From Nitrospinae bacterium RIFCSPHIGHO2_02_FULL_39_82 (lineage in GTDB: Bacteria; Nitrospinota; Nitrospinia; UBA9942): a stretch of DNA of 36,039 bases. Shown here one piece after another: positions 24,975 through 34,072 of the stretch (position 1 is the stretch's first letter; each line of letters starts with the position of its first letter). Below the pieces are notes generated by a model. That model was given only the letters and a program-made list of their open reading frames with translations. It was not told the DNA's origin and searched no databases. The position numbers and the translations under genes are program-made. The stretch covers positions 1-36,039 of the forward strand of contig MHDI01000094.1 of NCBI GenBank assembly GCA_001804915.1, given 5' to 3'.

Positions 24975-26531
24975 TTATCCTATCTCAATTATCTCAATTC
25001 CAACCCTGCCTATAAAATGAAGCAGTTTTAACTGCTCCTCCCAGCCTCCTTCAACTAATTTTACATGAGCGGCATCCACTTCTTCCTCTCCAAATGTGGG
25101 GTCAAGGGCAATCCATTTCCCGACATATACTTCAACCCACGCATGATACAAAAAGCCTTTATAATCTTCGGAATATACAATCCCGGATATAATCTTTGTA
25201 GGAATACCTGCTGCTCTTGCAATGGCGGCAAACAGATTTGAATGTGACTGACACTCCCCCTCTTTTGATTTCAGGGCATCAACTGCTGAAAAGGTATCCA
25301 CAGGTTTCTTTTCAAGGTAATCATAGACCCATTTGTTAATCTTCAATGCCTTTGACCATAAACTTGCCCCCGAATGTTTTAATCGGGGGTCAGATTCATT
25401 ACCCACTATTTCTTTGGCTATTTTTTTTATATCCGGATTATTTGATTGAATCTCAGGTGTATCTTCCAGATATTTACTAAAGGCTAAAGGCTGAAGGCTG
25501 AAGGCTGACGACTCTTGACTCCCGACTTCCGACTCCCAACTCTCTGTCTTTACCTCCATCTCCACATCATAAATATTTCTTATGACTCCTGACTCCGGAC
25601 TCTCTACTCTTGACTTCTTTATTACCTTCTGCCTCTGATCTTCAATGATAATATCAGGATTGCCTATATTCTTCAATTTTAATCTCAATCTCTTAACACC
25701 GTGTGGATTGGCTATATCTCTGTTAACTCTTATAAGACTAAAAGTTATAAAACTGCTGACAGGAAGTATCTCCCCTTCAAATTTAAGGGCGCTTTCTTTA
25801 TCCTCCTTTCTGGACTCCAAACCTTCCAGAGATGTTTCCTTTACAACCTCTCCATCCTCTGTAATCCATATACTTGATGATAGCTCTTTGAAATGTTCCT
25901 CTAAATAAAAGACCTCTTTTTCTAATCCGTCAATCATCATCTTTTCTTTCCTTTTTATTTCTATTTGTAATGGAATTATGGTCTGAATCGGCTCCAAAAA
26001 TGTTTTAAGGGTGTATTTTTTTCCGATATCCAATCCATGTTTTTTGATTACAAGTTCAATGGCACTTGCAAGATAGGTATTATTATCAAAATCTATTATC
26101 TTTTTTGATACAGCCCCTCCGGAAGTAATGTTCATATACAATTTATTCCCTTCTACAATTCCTGAAATGTCCTGTCTGTGGCTTGCTATTTCATAGAGGG
26201 ATTTAAATCCCTCTGTTTTTAAATCCTTTGTAAGATAGCACTCCTGACTGAAAGAGGTATTCTGAGTATCTCCAAAAGCCTTCATCTTTATAATAGCCTT
26301 AGACACTATCTTGTAGCCGTCCTTTCCTTCATATAAAATTGAATTTGTAAAACCGAGCTTGCTACCCTTAAAATATATCCCCATCCAGCGGTCACTGACG
26401 AGATTGTTATATTTGTATCCCTTTAAGTTAATGGTCTCAGATTGTGTAGATTTATCCTTGCAGGCAGATAGGTTAATATTGAAAAGAAAAAAAATAAGAA
26501 GGTAACAGGATAAACGATAATAAGTAGACAT
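24975..26531 (-). CDS. Transglutaminase-like (TGc) lipoprotein
   Basis: Lipobox INLSAC; GECQSHSNLFAAIARAAGIPTKIISGIVY ... YHAWVEVYVGKWIALDPTFGE (Cys/His/Asp core). Confidence 0.85.
   Translation of the reverse strand: MSTYYRLSCYLLIFFLFNINLSACKDKSTQSETINLKGYKYNNLVSDRWMGIYFKGSKLGFTNSILYEGKDGYKIVSKAIIKMKAFGDTQNTSFSQECYLTKDLKTEGFKSLYEIASHRQDISGIVEGNKLYMNITSGGAVSKKIIDFDNNTYLASAIELVIKKHGLDIGKKYTLKTFLEPIQTIIPLQIEIKRKEKMMIDGLEKEVFYLEEHFKELSSSIWITEDGEVVKETSLEGLESRKEDKESALKFEGEILPVSSFITFSLIRVNRDIANPHGVKRLRLKLKNIGNPDIIIEDQRQKVIKKSRVESPESGVIRNIYDVEMEVKTESWESEVGSQESSAFSLQPLAFSKYLEDTPEIQSNNPDIKKIAKEIVGNESDPRLKHSGASLWSKALKINKWVYDYLEKKPVDTFSAVDALKSKEGECQSHSNLFAAIARAAGIPTKIISGIVYSEDYKGFLYHAWVEVYVGKWIALDPTFGEEEVDAAHVKLVEGGWEEQLKLLHFIGRVGIEIIEIG
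25478..25545. repeat. Word-iterating repeat inside transglutaminase gene
   Basis: aaaggctaaaggctgaaggctgaaggctgacgactcttgactcccgacttccgactcccaac; encodes ESWESEVGSQESSAFSLQPLAF. Confidence 0.75.
25583..25616. repeat. Second gactc-word repeat inside transglutaminase gene
   Basis: gactcctgactccggactctctactcttgac; encodes SRVESPESGV. Confidence 0.65.
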
Positions 26532-26592
26532 AATTCTTCTACAGAATCCAGAATGAGTTAATTAAGATTCCCCGCTTCAATCAAAATGATAT

Positions 26593-27327
26593 TTAATCAG
26601 AATTCTGACTCCTGAATTCTGTATTCTCAAATTCCTCTAGCACCTTCTGTGCAGCAGATTGTTCAGCCTCTTTTTTGGTTTTTCCAATTCCAACACCACA
26701 CACCTTATTATTAATAATAACTTCAACCTCAAATATCTTTTCGTGTGATGGTCCATATTCCGCCGATACTTTGTATTGCGGGATTGAAGATTGTCTGTTC
26801 TGTATAAGCTCCTGAAGCTCGCTTTTATAATCTTTGTGTAAACCGTATCCAGCCACTTTGTCAATTTTATCATTTAATATGTTTATAAGAACATCAAAAG
26901 CCTCTTTATATCCGCTATCAAGATAGATGGCAGCTATTACTGCCTCAAATGCATTGGCAAGAAGTGAAGTCTTGTCCCTACCTCCTGTCATTTCCTCTCC
27001 TTTTCCGAGGAGGAGAAATCTTCCTATCTCCAGTTCCCTTGCGATTAAAGAGAGATTTGCCTCACTTACCACCGCAGCCCTTATCTTTGTGAGTTCACCC
27101 TCAGAATAATTAATGAATCTCTTGATGGAATAGTCACTGACTATCAAACTCAGAACAGAATCACCAAGAAACTCCAGCCTCTCATTATCCTGCAGATTCT
27201 CATTTATATTTTCATTTACATATGATTTGTGGGTAAGGGATTGATTGAGGAGGTTTATATCATGAAATTTAAATTTGAACTTATTCTGAAGGACCTCTAA
27301 TTCCTTGACTCTGTCTTCAGTAAGCAT
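26593..27327 (-). CDS. rnc: Ribonuclease III
   Basis: DNERLEFLGDSVLSLIVSDYSIKRF; NAFEAVIAAIYLDSGY; dsRBD GIGKTKKEAEQSAAQKVLEEF. Confidence 0.94.
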   Translation of the reverse strand: MLTEDRVKELEVLQNKFKFKFHDINLLNQSLTHKSYVNENINENLQDNERLEFLGDSVLSLIVSDYSIKRFINYSEGELTKIRAAVVSEANLSLIARELEIGRFLLLGKGEEMTGGRDKTSLLANAFEAVIAAIYLDSGYKEAFDVLINILNDKIDKVAGYGLHKDYKSELQELIQNRQSSIPQYKVSAEYGPSHEKIFEVEVIINNKVCGVGIGKTKKEAEQSAAQKVLEEFENTEFRSQNSD

Positions 27328-27337
27328 ACCGTGAATA

Positions 27338-27425
27338 AAAATTAGGAATCAGGAATTAAAAATTAAGAATTAGGAAATCCTTAATTCATAATCCTTAATT
27401 CATAATTCATAACTCATAATTAGTT
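27338..27425. repeat. Imperfect palindrome at fabF/rnc junction
   Basis: aattaggaatcaggaattaaaaattaagaattaggaaatcc ... ttaattcataatccttaattcataattcataactcataatta. Confidence 0.7.
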
Positions 27426-27439
27426 AATACTGAAAAATG

Positions 27440-28699
27440 TCATTTTTCAGTGTGAATTAATTCGTATTTTTTGAAGATTATTGTAGCGTTTGTTCCTCCA
27501 AATCCAAAGGAATTTGACATGGCTATATTTACATCCGACTTCCTTGCCCTATTCGGAACATAATCCAGATCGCACTCAGGATCCGGTGTTTCATAATTAA
27601 TAGTCGGCGGTATTATCCCTTTATCTATAGCCAGCATAGCAAATATTGCCTCTACGCCGCCTGCAGCTCCAAGGAGGTGTCCTGTCATGGATTTGGTAGA
27701 ACTGACAGCCAGTTTATGAGAATGCTCGCCAAATACAACTTTGATAGCCATTGTTTCAAGACTATCAGCAAATGTGGATGTTGCATGGGCATTTATATAG
27801 TTAACCCAAGATGGTGATATCCCTCCATCTTTTAGAGCCATTTTCATACATCTGACAGCCCCATTCCCATCAGGGGGAGGAGATGTTATATGATAGGCAT
27901 CTGAACTCATGCCATAACCAACCACCTCGGCATATATCTTTGCACCTCTCTTTAACGCAAAATCCATTTCTTCCAGTATTATGATACCTGCACCCTCTCC
28001 CATGACAAAACCATCTCTGTCTTTGTCAAAGGGGCGACTTGCCCGCTGTGGTTCATCGTTTCTCGTTGATAGCGCCCTGGCAGCACAAAATCCACCAATC
28101 CCGAGCGGAGTTATTACAGACTCAGTTCCTCCTGCAATCATTATATCTGCATCATCTCTCTGAATAATCTTATACGCATCTCCTATTGCATGAGTTCCTG
28201 TAGCACAGGCAGTAACTACACATGAGTTAGGTCCTTTTGCCCCCAATTTTATGGATATCTGACCTGATGCAAGATTGGCTATAAGCATTGGAATAAAAAA
28301 AGGGGAGATCTTTCTTACCCCCTCTTTCAGATATATATCGTGATATTTTTCAATAGATGGCAATCCACCTAATCCAGCACCAACAAGCACTCCGACCCTT
28401 TCCGAGTTTTCATCTGTAATTTTAAGTTTAGAGTCTTCTACAGCCATTATGGCACTTGCTAAGGCATAATGAATAAAAGTATCCATCTTCTTAATCTCTT
28501 TTTTATCAATGTAATCAAATGGATTGAAATCTTTTACCTCTCCTGCAATCCTTGTGGGAAAATCTTTAGTATCAAATTTTGTAATGTGTCCGATTCCGGA
28601 TTCACCGCGGCAGATTGCCTCCCATGTTTTTTCCACACCTATCCCGAGAGGTGTAATCATTCCAAGTCCTGTAACAACAACTCTTCTATTCATAATCAA
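27440..28699 (-). CDS. fabF: Beta-ketoacyl-ACP synthase II
   Basis: [70 protein letters not shown]. Confidence 0.95.
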   Translation of the reverse strand: MIMNRRVVVTGLGMITPLGIGVEKTWEAICRGESGIGHITKFDTKDFPTRIAGEVKDFNPFDYIDKKEIKKMDTFIHYALASAIMAVEDSKLKITDENSERVGVLVGAGLGGLPSIEKYHDIYLKEGVRKISPFFIPMLIANLASGQISIKLGAKGPNSCVVTACATGTHAIGDAYKIIQRDDADIMIAGGTESVITPLGIGGFCAARALSTRNDEPQRASRPFDKDRDGFVMGEGAGIIILEEMDFALKRGAKIYAEVVGYGMSSDAYHITSPPPDGNGAVRCMKMALKDGGISPSWVNYINAHATSTFADSLETMAIKVVFGEHSHKLAVSSTKSMTGHLLGAAGGVEAIFAMLAIDKGIIPPTINYETPDPECDLDYVPNRARKSDVNIAMSNSFGFGGTNATIIFKKYELIHTEK

Positions 28700-28742
28700 G
28701 ATGCAAGATGCAAGTAAAAGAACTTGTAACTTGCAACTTGAA
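28688..28742. repeat. Word-iterating palindromic repeat at acpP/fabF junction
   Basis: aatcaagatgcaagatgcaagtaaaagaacttgtaacttgcaacttgaaac. Confidence 0.6.
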
Positions 28743-28744
28743 AC

Positions 28745-28975
28745 TCATTTATTTTTCTCAATATATTCAACCGCATCCTTTACAGTTGTTATCTTCTCGG
28801 CATCTTCATCTGGTATCTCTATATCAAAAGTCTCTTCAAAAGCCATTACCAGTTCCACAGTATCTAACGAGTCTGCCCCCAAATCATTAACGAAAGATGC
28901 TGCAGGAGTTACTGCATTTTCTTCAACACCCAACTGCTCCACAATAATTTTTTTTACCCTATCTGCTACTGACAT
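28745..28975 (-). CDS. acpP: Acyl carrier protein
   Basis: [32 protein letters not shown]. Confidence 0.96.
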   Translation of the reverse strand: MSVADRVKKIIVEQLGVEENAVTPAASFVNDLGADSLDTVELVMAFEETFDIEIPDEDAEKITTVKDAVEYIEKNK

Positions 28976-28981
28976 AATCCC

Positions 28982-29055
28982 TCCCTTTAATAACTTACAA
29001 CTTATAACTTACAACCTACAACCTGTTATTAGTTGCCAGTTGTTAGTTGTCAGTT
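28982..29055. repeat. Word-iterating palindromic repeat at fabG/acpP junction
   Basis: taataacttacaacttataacttacaacctacaacctgttattagttgccagttgttagttgtcagttggtta. Confidence 0.7.
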
Positions 29056-29057
29056 GG

Positions 29058-29795
29058 TTACATATACATTCCACCATTTACATGAATTACCTCTCCTGTT
29101 ATGTAAGATGCGTTTTCAGAAACCAGAAAGCAGACACAATTGGCAACATCTTCAGGTGTCCCGAGCCTCTCCATAGGTATTAATCTGGTTAATTCAGTTT
29201 TTGCATTCTCAGATAATATCCCTGTCATATCCGTAGCGATATACCCCGGTGCTACTGCATTGACATTTATATTTCGAGAGGCAAGTTCTCGGGCAATAGA
29301 TTTTGTAAAACCGATAATTCCTGCCTTTGACGCAGAATAATTTGCCTGTCCCGGATTGCCCATCACACCAACTATAGAAGTTATATTGACTATCTTCCCC
29401 CCTTTCTGTTTTATCATATATTTTGAAGCTGCCCTTGTGCAGTTAAATGTCCCTGTCAGATTTACACCTATAACAGAATCCCAATCCTCTTTTTTCATTC
29501 GTATAATAAGAGAATCTCGGGTAATGCCTGCATTATTCACCAGTATATCTATCTTCCCAAATTTTTCAGTACATAAGTCTATTACGCGGCTGGCATCTTC
29601 AAAATTTGATACATCTGCCTTTGCAACGATTACCTGCCTACCAATAGATTCTATCTTTTTTGCAGTATCAGATGCATTGGTAACATTTTCAGTAATAACA
29701 AGGTCAGCACCATTTTCTGCCAATGCAAGTGCAATTGCCCTTCCTATACCCTTTGCTGCCCCTGTAACAACTGCTATCTTTCCCTGTAGATTCAT
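29058..29795 (-). CDS. fabG: 3-oxoacyl-ACP reductase
   Basis: MNLQGKIAVVTGAAKGIGRAIALALAENGADL; YSASKAGIIGFTKSIARELASRNINVNAVAPGYI. Confidence 0.94.
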   Translation of the reverse strand: MNLQGKIAVVTGAAKGIGRAIALALAENGADLVITENVTNASDTAKKIESIGRQVIVAKADVSNFEDASRVIDLCTEKFGKIDILVNNAGITRDSLIIRMKKEDWDSVIGVNLTGTFNCTRAASKYMIKQKGGKIVNITSIVGVMGNPGQANYSASKAGIIGFTKSIARELASRNINVNAVAPGYIATDMTGILSENAKTELTRLIPMERLGTPEDVANCVCFLVSENASYITGEVIHVNGGMYM

Positions 29796-29808
29796 AACAA
29801 AATTTTTG

Positions 29809-29892
29809 CCACAGATTAACACAGATTTTCACAGATAAAGATTCTTTATTTTTTCTATCTGTGTTTATCTGTGTCCATCTGTGGTTGCTTTT
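29809..29892. repeat. CCACAGAT-type palindromic repeat, copy flanking fabD 3' end
   Basis: By eye, 83 of 84 positions match the reverse complement of 30837-30920. Confidence 0.9.
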
Positions 29893-30833
29893 TATAACTC
29901 TTTCAATGTCTTTTCCAGACTCTTTATATCTTCCACATTCAGACATCTTACATCCTTATTTATCCTCTTCATCAACCCTGAAAGAACCCTCCCGGGACCC
30001 AATTCAATAACTGTATCAATTTTATTATCCATTATCAATCTCATTGATTCAACCCATCTGACAGGATTGCTGACCTGACGCTTCAAAGATTTCCTTGCAT
30101 CATCTCCGCCGCTTATTGTCTTTGCATCTACATTGGTAATAATCGGAAAGGCAAGTTCATTGAACTTAACCCTGTCAAGTTCAACTCCGAATCTCTCTTC
30201 AGCGGGTTTCATTAATTTCGTGTGGAATGGGGCACTGACAGGAAGCATTACTACTTTCTTTGCCCCTTTATCCTGTGCAATTTTTGCCGCCATTTCTACA
30301 GCACCTTTTTCACCTGCTATTACTGTCTGTTCAGGACTATTATAATTAGCAGGCTGGACAGTTTTATTACCACCATTGTCTTCTATTTTTTTGCAAATAT
30401 CTTCAATTATATCCCTTTCAAGCCCGATAATTGCAGCCATTGCACCTGCACCGGGCGGAACGGCCTCCTGCATAAATCTCCCTCTCATTCTTACAAGTGA
30501 CACCCCATCACAAAATCCCAGCGAACCTGCCGCAAAAAGGGCAGAGTATTCTCCGAGGCTATGTCCTGCTGAAATGCATGGGGTAACTCCGTTTTCTTTT
30601 AACAGCTCACAGGCTATGGCACTGACTATAAAAATAGCAGGCTGGGTATTTTCTGTAAGTTTTAAAGTCTCTTCAGGTCCACTAAAACAGAGGGAAGAAA
30701 TGTTAAATCCAAGTATTTCCTCCGCCTCTTTAAATCTCTCAGAGGAAGTTTTACTATGATTATAAAATTCCTGTCCCATCCCTACATACTGGGAACCCTG
30801 ACCCGGAAACAGAAAAGCAATCTTTTTATTCAT
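29892..30833 (-). CDS. fabD: Malonyl-CoA:ACP transacylase
   Basis: MNKKIAFLFPGQGSQYVGMGQEFY; ISAGHSLGEYSALFAAGSL; SAPFHTKLM. Confidence 0.94.
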   Translation of the reverse strand: MNKKIAFLFPGQGSQYVGMGQEFYNHSKTSSERFKEAEEILGFNISSLCFSGPEETLKLTENTQPAIFIVSAIACELLKENGVTPCISAGHSLGEYSALFAAGSLGFCDGVSLVRMRGRFMQEAVPPGAGAMAAIIGLERDIIEDICKKIEDNGGNKTVQPANYNSPEQTVIAGEKGAVEMAAKIAQDKGAKKVVMLPVSAPFHTKLMKPAEERFGVELDRVKFNELAFPIITNVDAKTISGGDDARKSLKRQVSNPVRWVESMRLIMDNKIDTVIELGPGRVLSGLMKRINKDVRCLNVEDIKSLEKTLKEL

Positions 30834-30836
30834 ATT

Positions 30837-30920
30837 AAAAGCAACCACAGATGGACACAGATAAACACAGATAGAAAAAATAAAGAATCTTTATCTGTGA
30901 AAATCTGTGTGAATCTGTGG
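30837..30920. repeat. CCACAGAT-type palindromic repeat, inverted copy flanking fabD 5' end
   Basis: Inverted near-identical copy of 29809-29892. Confidence 0.9.
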
Positions 30921-30936
30921 TTTCAAACAGATTTTT

Positions 30937-31923
30937 TCACCACCTTATCAATGCTGAACCCCATGTAAGCCCGCCTCCGAAGGCTACCATGAGTATTAAA
31001 TCACCCTTTTTAATCCTTCCTTCTTTTAATGCCTCATCCAGTGCGAGTGGAATAGTTGCCGCAGATGTGTTTCCGTATTTCTCTATGTTTATAAATATCT
31101 TTTCCTGAGGTATTTTAAGATTCTCTGCAACGGCATCAATTATCCTTTTGTTTGCCTGATGTGGAATGAGGATATCCACATCAGAAATCTTATAGCCGTT
31201 TGATGAGAGTGCCTCTCTTGCAACCTCACTCATATTTTTTATTGCTATTTTAAAAAGGCTGTTACCTTTCATTTTCAAGAAATGAAGCTTATGGTTTATT
31301 GATTCATGGGTCGGGGGACAGCTACTTCCTCCACCTCTCAGATATAAAAGGTTTGCATACCTGCCGTCGGAATATATATGGGTGGATATTATCCCGTCCA
31401 TTCTGCTTCCCTTAAATCCCCTAAGAATAGTAGCTGCTGCCCCATCGCCAAATAAAACGCATGTGTTTCTATCTCCCCAGTCAATATATTTACTAAAAAC
31501 CTCAGATGCAATAAGAAGAACAGTATTATATTTATCGCTTTTTATATAATTCTCTGCCACCGAAAGGGCGTAGATATAACCTGAACAGGCAGCAGATATA
31601 TCAAAGGAGGCTGACCTCCCTGCACCAATGGATGACTGAACAAAACATGCGGTGGATGGAAAAAACATATCTGGTGTTGCAGTGGCAACTAATATCAGGT
31701 CTATTTCATCAGGAGCAATGCCGCTGTCCTTCAAAGCCCTGTTTGCAGCCTTAATGGCTAAATCAGATGCCTTATCTCTGTCAGATGCTATATGTCTTTC
31801 AGACATTCCTGTGCGGGTGCGTATCCACTCATCCGATGTATCTACTATTTTTTCTATGTCAAAATTGGTAAGAACCTTTTCCGGGACATATGAACCCGTT
31901 CCGATAATCTTGACCCGTTTCAT
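30937..31923 (-). CDS. fabH: Beta-ketoacyl-ACP synthase III
   Basis: MKRVKIIGTGSYVPEKVLTNFDIEKIVDTSDEWI; FDISAACSGYIYAL; HQANKRIIDAVAENL. Confidence 0.95.
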   Translation of the reverse strand: MKRVKIIGTGSYVPEKVLTNFDIEKIVDTSDEWIRTRTGMSERHIASDRDKASDLAIKAANRALKDSGIAPDEIDLILVATATPDMFFPSTACFVQSSIGAGRSASFDISAACSGYIYALSVAENYIKSDKYNTVLLIASEVFSKYIDWGDRNTCVLFGDGAAATILRGFKGSRMDGIISTHIYSDGRYANLLYLRGGGSSCPPTHESINHKLHFLKMKGNSLFKIAIKNMSEVAREALSSNGYKISDVDILIPHQANKRIIDAVAENLKIPQEKIFINIEKYGNTSAATIPLALDEALKEGRIKKGDLILMVAFGGGLTWGSALIRW

Positions 31924-31925
31924 AA

Positions 31926-31999
31926 AAATTAAGTTATTAAGTTATAAAGTTTAATGTTATAAAGTTGATGAACTTTACAAACTTTACGAACTTTCAACT
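31926..31999. repeat. Word-iterating palindromic repeat at plsX/fabH junction
   Basis: aagttattaagttataaagtttaatgttataaagttgatgaactttacaaactttacgaactttcaacttt. Confidence 0.7.
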
Positions 32000-33079
32000 T
32001 TATTCCCCTTCCTTTTTTCTCGAAAATTTTACAATTTCTTTTATTGCACTTAGAAGTCCCCCGCTTTTAGCTTCCGGTGGCTGAATATCAACATTAAGTT
32101 TTATATCCTCTTTAATATGCGTATTTACATCCCTCTCTATCAGTTCCTTTGCCTGTCTTATAGCATTTTTTATTGCCTTGGGAGAGGATGAGCCGTGTGC
32201 AATTATACATATACCATTTACACCGAGCAGTGGTGCACCACCGTATTCTGAATAATCTACTCTCTTGTTAAATATCTCCAAATATGGCTTGAGGAGCAGA
32301 TACCCTAATTTGCTTCGCCAGTTTTTAGTGAATATATCCTTTAAGGATTTTCCTATCATGTCTGCCAAACTTTCGCTTACCTTCAGGGTGATATTGCCCA
32401 CAAATCCGTCAGTTACAACTACATCTGCTGTTCCCTTGTATAGTTCCTTACCCTCTACATTTCCGATAAAATTGAGGGAACTTTTCTTAAATATTTTATA
32501 AACCTCTTTTGTGACTTCATTACCTTTTTCTTCTTCCTCTCCATTATTAATAATCCCAACTTTAGGATTGTTTATTCCGAGAACATATTTTGCAAAGTCA
32601 TATCCCATAATACCAAACTGGAATATTTGATAAGGTTTGCAATCCACATTTGCACCTGCATCTATGAGTATTACCGGACCCTTCAGAGTTGGCAACTGGA
32701 CGGCTATAGCAGGTCTGTCAATTCCGTTCAAAGTCCTGAGTATCAGAGTAGCAGCAGCCATAACAGCACCCGTATTACCTGCACTGACAAATGCATCTGC
32801 CTCACCATTTTTAATAAGCTCTATTCCAACCCTTATAGAGGAATCCTTCTTTCTGCGAAGGGCAACGGAGGGAGATTCATCCATTTCAATAATTTCGGGT
32901 GCATGCCTGATAGAGAGTGGAAGTTTATCAGTATCGTATTTTTTTAATTCCGAAGATATTACATCTTCTTTACCAACCAATATAATATCCACATTAAACT
33001 CCCTTGATGCATTAATCACACCTTCAATTACTGTTGCAGGGGCATTATCTCCCCCCATAACATCTACGGCTATTCTCAT
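32000..33079 (-). CDS. plsX: Phosphate acyltransferase
   Basis: MRIAVDVMGGDNAPATVIEGV; SAGNTGAVMAAATLIL; GANVDCKPYQIFQFGIMG. Confidence 0.95.
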   Translation of the reverse strand: MRIAVDVMGGDNAPATVIEGVINASREFNVDIILVGKEDVISSELKKYDTDKLPLSIRHAPEIIEMDESPSVALRRKKDSSIRVGIELIKNGEADAFVSAGNTGAVMAAATLILRTLNGIDRPAIAVQLPTLKGPVILIDAGANVDCKPYQIFQFGIMGYDFAKYVLGINNPKVGIINNGEEEEKGNEVTKEVYKIFKKSSLNFIGNVEGKELYKGTADVVVTDGFVGNITLKVSESLADMIGKSLKDIFTKNWRSKLGYLLLKPYLEIFNKRVDYSEYGGAPLLGVNGICIIAHGSSSPKAIKNAIRQAKELIERDVNTHIKEDIKLNVDIQPPEAKSGGLLSAIKEIVKFSRKKEGE

Positions 33080-33092
33080 TTCTGCACCGTCC

Positions 33093-33278
33093 CTATTCTA
33101 TTTCCTCAATTCGTAAAATCTCATTTCCCTTATAATAACCGCAGTTTGGACATACCTGATGAGGAGGCTTTGGTTCATGGCACTGTGGACATACTGATAG
33201 GGTGGGCAGACTCAATCTATGATGAGACCTCCTTTTCCCCCTCCTTGACCTGGATACCTTTTTCTTTGGTACTGGCAT
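33093..33278 (-). CDS. rpmF: 50S ribosomal protein L32 (zinc-binding type)
   Basis: MPVPKKKVSRSRRGKRRSHH; CPQC ... CPNC; ATG with AGGAGG RBS. Confidence 0.95.
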   Translation of the reverse strand: MPVPKKKVSRSRRGKRRSHHRLSLPTLSVCPQCHEPKPPHQVCPNCGYYKGNEILRIEEIE

Positions 33279-33289
33279 ATTTCCTCCTT

Positions 33290-33826
33290 TCAAAATTTTA
33301 TTTTTTTCAATGTAGAAAATCTTTCATTTATTTCTTCTCGCTTGCAACTACATATGGCGATGTTCAAATTCTGTCCACAATGAGGACATAATCCCTTACA
33401 ATTTTCATTACATAAGGGCTTTAGTGATATAGACAGCAATATCTGGTCAATTATAGGTGGGAGAATGTCTATCCCTTCACCTTTATAGTAATAGCTATTC
33501 AAATCGCTCGCTATAAGCTCTACCTCTTCTTTTGTAATCCCTTCACTTTCAGGTAGATACTCTGCTGAAAATTCGGTGCCAATCTCTTCCGTGAAAATAT
33601 TAAGGCATCTGCTGCATATATATTCAAGTGTTGTTGAAACCCTTCCATTCAAATATATATCATTATCAAATCTGTTAATAGTTCCTTTTATGGTTACATC
33701 TTTAACTATCTTAAAATCCTTACCTTTAAAATCAAAAAATGAAGGGTCCTTGATATATTCAATATCTAACCCTGAATCACCTATATCTTCAATATCAATC
33801 CATATACCCCCATGAGAGTCTGACAT
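33290..33826 (-). CDS. DUF177/YceD family protein
   Basis: Conserved position upstream of rpmF; CSRC...; CPHCGQNLNIAICSC; start at MSDSHGG is uncertain. Confidence 0.8.
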   Translation of the reverse strand: MSDSHGGIWIDIEDIGDSGLDIEYIKDPSFFDFKGKDFKIVKDVTIKGTINRFDNDIYLNGRVSTTLEYICSRCLNIFTEEIGTEFSAEYLPESEGITKEEVELIASDLNSYYYKGEGIDILPPIIDQILLSISLKPLCNENCKGLCPHCGQNLNIAICSCKREEINERFSTLKKIKF

Positions 33827-33878
33827 ATTAATAGAAGACACTGGCTGTAAGATACCTGTTTTGAAAATTTTGTTATAA

Positions 33879-33904
33879 TAAAAAAACCTGGCAATCACCA
33901 GGTT
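33879..33904 (-). terminator. Intrinsic-terminator-like hairpin in the leader of the yceD-rpmF-plsX-fab operon
   Basis: Minus-strand AACCTGG-TGATTG-CCAGGTT followed by TTTTTATT; no minus-strand gene upstream in the window that it could terminate. Confidence 0.6.
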
Positions 33905-33945
33905 GGAATAAAACAAATTGCAGGTTTTTAAATCTTATAAGCTTA

Positions 33946-33974
33946 TATATATCAACATATTCTGCTACTGTCAA
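33946..33974 (-). promoter_or_regulatory. Predicted promoter of fab operon: TTGACA-N17-TATATA
   Basis: Reverse complement TTGACAGTAGCAGAATATGTTGATATATA. Confidence 0.6.
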
Positions 33975-33999
33975 GGAATAATCTTCCCCGATTGGGAGG

Positions 34000-34027
34000 T
34001 TGACAAGAAGGGAGGTTTCTATATAAT
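34000..34027 (+). promoter_or_regulatory. Consensus sigma70-type promoter TTGACA-N16-TATAAT
   Basis: ttgacaagaagggaggtttctatataat, both boxes at full consensus. Confidence 0.75.
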
Positions 34028-34072
34028 GAATTCAATTACATATTTGGTTATTCTAATTATTGGTGACTGGAA

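Noticed and set aside
29704-29946. ORF containing NHRWTQINTDRKNKESLSVKICVNLWQKF
   Set aside because: It is a translation of the CCACAGAT palindromic repeat plus antisense fab sequence; the same peptide appears in the ORF at 30756-30968 from the inverted copy. Not a gene.
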